A stretch of DNA of 24,894 nucleotides, from IMG/VR virus record IMGVR_UViG_3300031656_000034, positions 1-24,894 of that record. The stretch is one strand, 5' to 3'. Of the stretch, positions 20,134 to 24,894 are shown one piece after another (the stretch's first letter is position 1; the number at the start of each line of letters is the position of its first letter). The DNA comes from a virus. The position numbers and the translations under genes were made by a program. The notes below the pieces were generated by a model, which was not told the DNA's origin, made no database searches, and was given only the letters and a program-made list of their open reading frames with translations.

Positions 20134-20754
20134 ATGTCTAATTACACTAAAGCAACTAACTTTGCATCAAAGGACGCTTTACCTACAGGTAACTCACTTA
20201 AGACTGTAAGTGGTACTGAGATTGATGATGAGTTTTCAAGCATACAAACGTCCATAGGCACTAAGGCTAACTTAAGTGCCCCCACTTTCACAGGCATACC
20301 AGTAGCACCTACAGCCACAGCAGCAACTAACAGTACACAGATAGCTACCACAGCGTTCACACAAGCCGCTATAGTCGCTGGTATTACAGCCAAGGCACCT
20401 ATAGCAGCACCTACGTTCACAGGCGTCCCTGCGGCTCCTACGGCTGCTGTAGGGACTGATACTACTCAGATAGCTACTACAGCCTTTGTAAAAGCAGCAG
20501 CCCCTACAGCAGCCTCTATTAACGCTGTAGCTTACCCTATAGGTTCTGTGTACACTGCTATAGTAGCTACTAACCCTGCAACCTTACTAGGCGTAGGTAC
20601 TTGGGTATCCTTTGCTTCTGGTCGTGTATTAGTTGGTATTAATGCAAGTGACACTAACTTTGATACTTCACAAGAGACAGGTAACTTAGCAACAGGTACG
20701 GGAGGTGCAGGTCAGCCTTACATTGTTGTTTACTTTTGGAAAAGGACAGCGTAA
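20134..20754 (+). CDS. Short tail fibre/collar-type protein
   Basis: A 206-residue protein starting with NYTKATNFASKDALPTGNSL, a virion-attachment-like N-terminus common in podovirus fibres. Two 27-residue repeats follow (APTFTG...TQIATTAF, at 49-75 and 92-118). A C-terminal domain starts AYPIGSVYTAIVATNPATLL and then GTWVSFASGRVLVGI, a motif of tail collar and fibre tips. The start follows the nozzle stop by 2 bases and the stop overlaps the next start (TAATG). It is likely a short fibre; the binding partner is unknown. Confidence 0.8.
   Translation: MSNYTKATNFASKDALPTGNSLKTVSGTEIDDEFSSIQTSIGTKANLSAPTFTGIPVAPTATAATNSTQIATTAFTQAAIVAGITAKAPIAAPTFTGVPAAPTAAVGTDTTQIATTAFVKAAAPTAASINAVAYPIGSVYTAIVATNPATLLGVGTWVSFASGRVLVGINASDTNFDTSQETGNLATGTGGAGQPYIVVYFWKRTA
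20278..20487 (+). repeat. Two 27-residue repeats in the short fibre gene
   Basis: Residues 49-75 and 92-118 repeat the unit APTFTG-x-P-x-APTA...TQIATTAF with 16 residues between the copies. The DNA is related but diverged. Confidence 0.7.
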
Positions 20755-23060
20755 TGGCGTTAGTCGATAAATATGGTAATGCAGTTAGATCAGGAAGTGG
20801 GGCTGCTATAGGTTCTCTTTATGATTCTAATAATAATAATATTACTAATACTGGGAGAACAACAGAAACAGGCTCGGTAGTTACGCCACTAGATTTAGCT
20901 AACATTACTGGAGGAAACTACCCCTATAACTTTTTAAACATTCAAGATACTGGGGGTAACCCAAACACACAAGGAAACACATACGCTAATGCGCCTAGTC
21001 TATTCAGCACTAGTGATACTGGTGCATATTATCCCGACTCTGTACCTGATACAATGTTTAAAGGCCTAGGTAGTGGTCTTACTGGTGGTCTAACAAATTT
21101 ACTTTTAGAAAAGCTAGGCGATAAGATAGGAAAAGATAGTTACTTAGGTGGTTTGTTAGATGCCTATATGAATTTTGACCCTGTAGGTGACTTTGCTGAA
21201 CAGACTCAGTTTGGTATGAATAAAGAGTCAATGTTAGAATATAAACTACAGGAATCCTCAAACCCTGATTGGGCTACTATGTCTGAGACTGATCGGGTAG
21301 CAATGGCTCGTAGTCCTCAACTTACCAACCAATTAACTTATGCTTTTATAGCGGGTGGTCAAGGTAATTTAACTCAAGCACAATTAGATAGTATACGCCC
21401 AGAAGGTTACTCTGATGAACAGTGGGATGGTTTGTCTAAGCAGATGAAATCTCAACTAGCCCAAAGTGGTAGTAGTGATAATGATTCTAATAGTGGTGGT
21501 AGTGCCTCAGATAGTGCCTCTAACAACTCTGGTATACTTTCATCTTTAGGTGTAGGTACTGCGGCTGATTCCTCAGAAGTATTAGCTAATCTAATGAATG
21601 GAAACTCTAATTTAAGTAATGGTGCAAACATGGCAAATACAATAAGTGATGCTGGCTGGTTAAGCCAACAATATCAAAATGAATTTAACAGAGGCGAGAT
21701 GGATGAGGCAGGTGAAGCATACTGGCTCAACGAATTATCTACAGGCGCTAAAGACAGGGAGCGTGTACTTGCTGACTTAAGGTATAGCCAAGAAGGTCAA
21801 GGGTACACAACTCAAGCAGAAGCAGATAAATTTGCTGCCCAATCTGCCGAAGGTAGTAATGCTAACTTTTTAAACACTCAGTACAACCAACAGTTTGGTA
21901 GAAATGTGGGTCAGGAAGGTCTTGACTATTATGAAAATCAATTAGCTACGGGTGCTAAAACAAGAGAGCAGATAATTGCTGAGTTAGGTGCAAGTACCGA
22001 AGGTATAGGAAACATAACAGCAGCAGAAGCAGCGGCAGACCCTACGTTAATTGCCTCAGCTAGTCGTATGGATGAAATTGCTAATCCTTTTGATAATATA
22101 CAGTCGCAATTAGCACAGTATGTAGCTCAAGGTGGTGATGGTGACATTAAAAAAACTGGAAACTTAAGTTCAATACAAGCATTATTAGATCAATTTAAAT
22201 CAGAAAGTGGTGGTGCAGCAATACCTAATGGTACAGGTGCAAATACTGGTAACTTCAAACCAGTTACTTTCCGTTCTGGTACTGGTGGTGCTGCTCTGAC
22301 ACCCTCAGGTTCGGCTACACAACTAGCAGAGCCTTACGCCAGCATAAGTGACATGGTGGGCCAAGGTCAAGGTTTGTTTGGTCAAGCCTCTACTCTAGCC
22401 CAACAAGCACCAGATCAGTTTAATTATAACTTCAACCCCGAAGGTCGTGCTACAGAGTTATTTAATCAACGTAGTAAGTTACTTGAGCCAGCCTTTGCAC
22501 AGCAGAACGCTAAGGCTAGAGAGGGTATGTTTGGTCAAGGACGTTTAGGTCTTAGGTTGTCTGGTGAGGGCTTAGGTGCTGGTATGGGCAGTCAGATGAT
22601 GCAGCCTGACGCTTTAGGTGTTAGTAACGCACAATCACAAGCCTTAGCTGGTCTAGCAGCACAGTCTACCAATGACGCCTATGGTCAACAGATGCAACAG
22701 GCTGGTCTTGACTTGAATCAGTTTAACACTAATCAAATGACTAACCAACAACAATACTCTAATCTTATGGGTACTGGTGCAGGTATGTTCTCAGGTGGTT
22801 TACAGGCACCAGCACTTGAAGCTCAGTTAGCTGGCGCACCTCTACAGACAGAAGCTTTACGCCAGAACTACCAGTTAGGTTTGTTAGGTCAAGAGACTGC
22901 ACGTATGACAGGTCAAGCGGCTTTGAATACTTCTAACTATCAACCTAACCCTTGGGTCACAGGTCTTACTGGAATAGGTACAGCATACGCTGGTACTGCT
23001 GGCGGTGGTAAAGCTATAAATGACGCTGGTGGTTGGCTTTATAAGCAAATCTTTGGTTAA
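20754..23060 (+). CDS. Large virion protein with two DUF4214-like repeats (internal or tail)
   Basis: A 768-residue structural protein. Residues about 302-348 and 369-418 are two DUF4214-like modules (for example LNTQYNQQFGRNVGQEGLDY, then YENQLATGAKTREQ). The N-terminal 300 residues are Gly/Asn/Ser-rich. The C-terminal 250 residues are Gln/Ala-rich (LTGIGTAYAGTAGGGKAIND near the end), with a middle of QQAPDQFNYNFNPEGRATEL. DUF4214 often occurs with carbohydrate binding and in phage virion proteins. Its position after the nozzle and fibre suggests an ejection or internal protein. ATG 20754 is chosen for SD AAGGA and the TAATG overlap. Confidence 0.72.
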   Translation: MALVDKYGNAVRSGSGAAIGSLYDSNNNNITNTGRTTETGSVVTPLDLANITGGNYPYNFLNIQDTGGNPNTQGNTYANAPSLFSTSDTGAYYPDSVPDTMFKGLGSGLTGGLTNLLLEKLGDKIGKDSYLGGLLDAYMNFDPVGDFAEQTQFGMNKESMLEYKLQESSNPDWATMSETDRVAMARSPQLTNQLTYAFIAGGQGNLTQAQLDSIRPEGYSDEQWDGLSKQMKSQLAQSGSSDNDSNSGGSASDSASNNSGILSSLGVGTAADSSEVLANLMNGNSNLSNGANMANTISDAGWLSQQYQNEFNRGEMDEAGEAYWLNELSTGAKDRERVLADLRYSQEGQGYTTQAEADKFAAQSAEGSNANFLNTQYNQQFGRNVGQEGLDYYENQLATGAKTREQIIAELGASTEGIGNITAAEAAADPTLIASASRMDEIANPFDNIQSQLAQYVAQGGDGDIKKTGNLSSIQALLDQFKSESGGAAIPNGTGANTGNFKPVTFRSGTGGAALTPSGSATQLAEPYASISDMVGQGQGLFGQASTLAQQAPDQFNYNFNPEGRATELFNQRSKLLEPAFAQQNAKAREGMFGQGRLGLRLSGEGLGAGMGSQMMQPDALGVSNAQSQALAGLAAQSTNDAYGQQMQQAGLDLNQFNTNQMTNQQQYSNLMGTGAGMFSGGLQAPALEAQLAGAPLQTEALRQNYQLGLLGQETARMTGQAALNTSNYQPNPWVTGLTGIGTAYAGTAGGGKAINDAGGWLYKQIFG

Positions 23061-23110
23061 TAAGCTAAACTTTAAGACTACATACACTTAAAAGACACAG
23101 GAAAGATAAC

Positions 23111-24511
23111 ATGGCATATCAAGGTTTATTTACACAAGGCCCGTCTGTTGACGACTTGTTAGAGCAACGTAACAAACGTGCTACAGACTTACAACGGCAG
23201 CTTATGACTCAAGCTGGAAATAGGGCACGTGACCCTGCTAAAGCACAAGCCATAAGTTTCTTAGGTTCAACCTTAGGTCGTGCCTTAGGTAATGCTTCTG
23301 GTGGTGCTGACGAGCAAATGGAGCAACGTGAAGCTACGATAGAAGCACAAAAAGCTATGCAACAAGATTTTGCAACTTCCTCTCAAGGTACAGGAGAAGA
23401 ACAAAAAGCATTAGCAGAGCGTCTTTTTAAAGCAAATTTTTATCAAGAAGCCAGCTTAGTTGCGAAAAATGCTAAGTCTACATTAGCAGAAGAAGCTGCT
23501 GCCATAAAGTTAGAACAAGACGAACTAGCAAAGGCAGACAAGCTGAAACTACAGCAGAAAAGTAATAATAGATTAGCTGATCGTGTTATGAAAGTTATGC
23601 CTAAAATTGCTGAAAGTGTACGTGAGGGCGACCCTCTTGCAATAGAAGCGGCCTACGAGCAACTTAAACTTGAAAGAAATGCTAAAGGTAGTGACCCTAC
23701 AGCAGCAGAACAAAACTGGACTGCCTTAAGTACACTAAGTAAGACAATAACTAATCGTTCTCAGTTAGACCCTAGTGACCCTACGTACCTAAGTCCTGCT
23801 AAAGCGGAAGAAGAATTAAGAGCAGCAAAAGTCCTCTTTGGTGCTGGTGAAGACTCTTATCAAAAGCAGATGGGTAAAGAACAAGCACAGACAATGGGAC
23901 AGTTGTTGACAACAGCCGCTACTAAGCTTGAGCAATCAGAACCTACAAAGCGTTTAATACAGAGTTCTCTTCAACTTCTTAACTCAGGTGACCTTTATAC
24001 TGGCGCTGGCTCTCAAGCTTACTTAGGGTTACAGAAAGTTCTAATGGCTATAGGCGCTCCTGCTGATGTGTATGGCGCTGCTGCTGGTGAAACTTTCCGT
24101 TCTAATGCCATGAGTTTTGTGCTTAAGTACATTGCACAAACCAAAGGTGCTATCTCTAACGCAGAAATGCAAAAGTTTGAGGCTGCTGCAATGGGATTAG
24201 GTAACACTGAACTAGGTAACCGATTAATACTTGACTTAGCCAGCCAAGCTGTAGAGTTTGAGCAAGGTGAATCTTTACACATGGGTAAGTGGTTTGATGC
24301 TCAAGATGGTTACCCAACTCCACAAGCTTATAAAGCAGAGCAACAAGTTTGGCGTGACGCTAACAGGTTTACACCTAAGACAGTGGAAGAGATTGCTGCC
24401 GAGGCTGCTGGTGTAGCTGTAGTTGATGCTAGTGGTCAAGTAACTAATGGGATGCCTGAGGGTGGTAATGCTTTACAAAAACTTATAGACCCTAGGGTAA
24501 GAAACCTATGA
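23111..24511 (+). CDS. Internal virion/ejection-type protein
   Basis: A 466-residue, mostly helical protein. It starts MAYQGLFTQGPSVDDLLEQR and has long Gln/Ala/Lys-rich helices (residues 60-170). A conserved-looking block, AMSFVLKYIAQTKGAISNAE (about 336-355), then QKFEAAAMGLGNTELGNR, follows. KGAIS-x-x-E-M...T..GN recurs in phage virion proteins, possibly a structural domain of ejection proteins that form the transenvelope channel. There is no enzymatic motif. SD AGGAAA precedes the ATG, 51 bp after the preceding gene, and its stop overlaps the next gene (ATGA). Confidence 0.65.
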   Translation: MAYQGLFTQGPSVDDLLEQRNKRATDLQRQLMTQAGNRARDPAKAQAISFLGSTLGRALGNASGGADEQMEQREATIEAQKAMQQDFATSSQGTGEEQKALAERLFKANFYQEASLVAKNAKSTLAEEAAAIKLEQDELAKADKLKLQQKSNNRLADRVMKVMPKIAESVREGDPLAIEAAYEQLKLERNAKGSDPTAAEQNWTALSTLSKTITNRSQLDPSDPTYLSPAKAEEELRAAKVLFGAGEDSYQKQMGKEQAQTMGQLLTTAATKLEQSEPTKRLIQSSLQLLNSGDLYTGAGSQAYLGLQKVLMAIGAPADVYGAAAGETFRSNAMSFVLKYIAQTKGAISNAEMQKFEAAAMGLGNTELGNRLILDLASQAVEFEQGESLHMGKWFDAQDGYPTPQAYKAEQQVWRDANRFTPKTVEEIAAEAAGVAVVDASGQVTNGMPEGGNALQKLIDPRVRNL

Positions 24512-24894
24512 AACTAACTAATCAACAAATAAGTACCTATGAAAGTCAGTTTGGTGCTATGGAAGCTTTAGCTGTAGAGCAGCAACAAGCTTCTTTAAAG
24601 ATGAAAATAGTAGACCCTAACGAAGCTGCAAGTTTAATGAATGATGCTAACAAGCTAGCTACTGATGCAGAAAAAGGTCGTGCTGAGTTAAGGCGTCAAG
24701 TTACTTCTTATACACCTGAGGAAACTTCTGCAAAGGATATTATTCTTCCGTTAGTGTATGACAACAAGGAAGCTAATGAACAGGCAGTAGAAAACTTCCA
24801 AGCAACTAATGAATCTTTGGCAGAGCAAGGTAATTTTGTTAGTGTACCTACGTTACCTTTAGCTAGGGCAGGTACAGAAGAAACATACGCAGTA
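24508..24894 (+). CDS. Virion-type protein, N-terminal part (runs off the right edge)
   Basis: The first 129 codons of a gene that continues past the window. It starts in an ATGA overlap with the preceding gene, so it belongs to the same operon. The visible chain, MKLTNQQISTYESQFGAMEA onward, is Ala/Glu/Gln-rich and helical (VEQQQASLKMKIVDPNEAAS), like other phage internal virion proteins. No domain is identifiable yet. It may be the next ejection protein. Confidence 0.6.
   Translation, partial: MKLTNQQISTYESQFGAMEALAVEQQQASLKMKIVDPNEAASLMNDANKLATDAEKGRAELRRQVTSYTPEETSAKDIILPLVYDNKEANEQAVENFQATNESLAEQGNFVSVPTLPLARAGTEETYAV

Overview
This window is about 25 kb of the genome of a tailed phage with podovirus-type virion genes. 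The DNA is moderately AT-rich and densely packed. Start and stop codons often overlap (ATGA, TAATG). Promoters match the bacterial sigma-70 consensus and the Shine-Dalgarno (SD) sites are canonical, so the phage appears to use the host RNA polymerase, at least for the operons seen here. No phage RNA polymerase, integrase or tRNA is visible. The host cannot be read with certainty. TTATCCACA DnaA boxes, strong SD sites and a Fur-box-like site fit a proteobacterium, perhaps a marine gammaproteobacterium (inference).

Left arm (1-4216, minus strand). A leftward operon starts at a promoter at 4284-4311. It encodes many small unknown proteins and one cysteine-rich Gp88-like protein (2664-3323). A second consensus promoter (946-974) then drives a candidate single-stranded DNA-binding protein (461-826). 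It is followed by the start of a T7 gp4-type primase-helicase that runs off the left edge.

Control region (4217-5214, about 1 kb, no genes). It lies between the divergent operons and looks like a replication origin. It has an A/C-rich tract, inverted repeats, and thirteen DnaA-box-like nonamers, seven of them perfect. The main group of ten points one way, with several neighbours 11-12 bp apart. A strong rightward promoter (5054-5082) follows. Its leader is related in sequence and predicted fold to the leader of the SSB/primase operon 4 kb away.

Right arm (5215-24894, plus strand). The late genes run in this order: AT-hook small terminase, large terminase, portal (with an out-of-frame overlapping gene at its 3' end), a second internal promoter, two small genes, scaffold, major capsid protein and a terminator. 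Next come a fibre/spike module with three LamG-like domains and a tail assembly chaperone, then a run of small lysine-rich proteins and a membrane/lysis cluster with a 3TM holin. Last are a head-tail adaptor, a tail nozzle, another fibre protein, and large internal-virion-type proteins, the last open at the right edge. No endolysin is seen.

The features most worth a second look are the DnaA-box origin, the paired promoter-leader modules with helically phased CTTAAGTA repeats, the gene hidden inside the portal 3' end, and the lysine-rich small-gene cluster.
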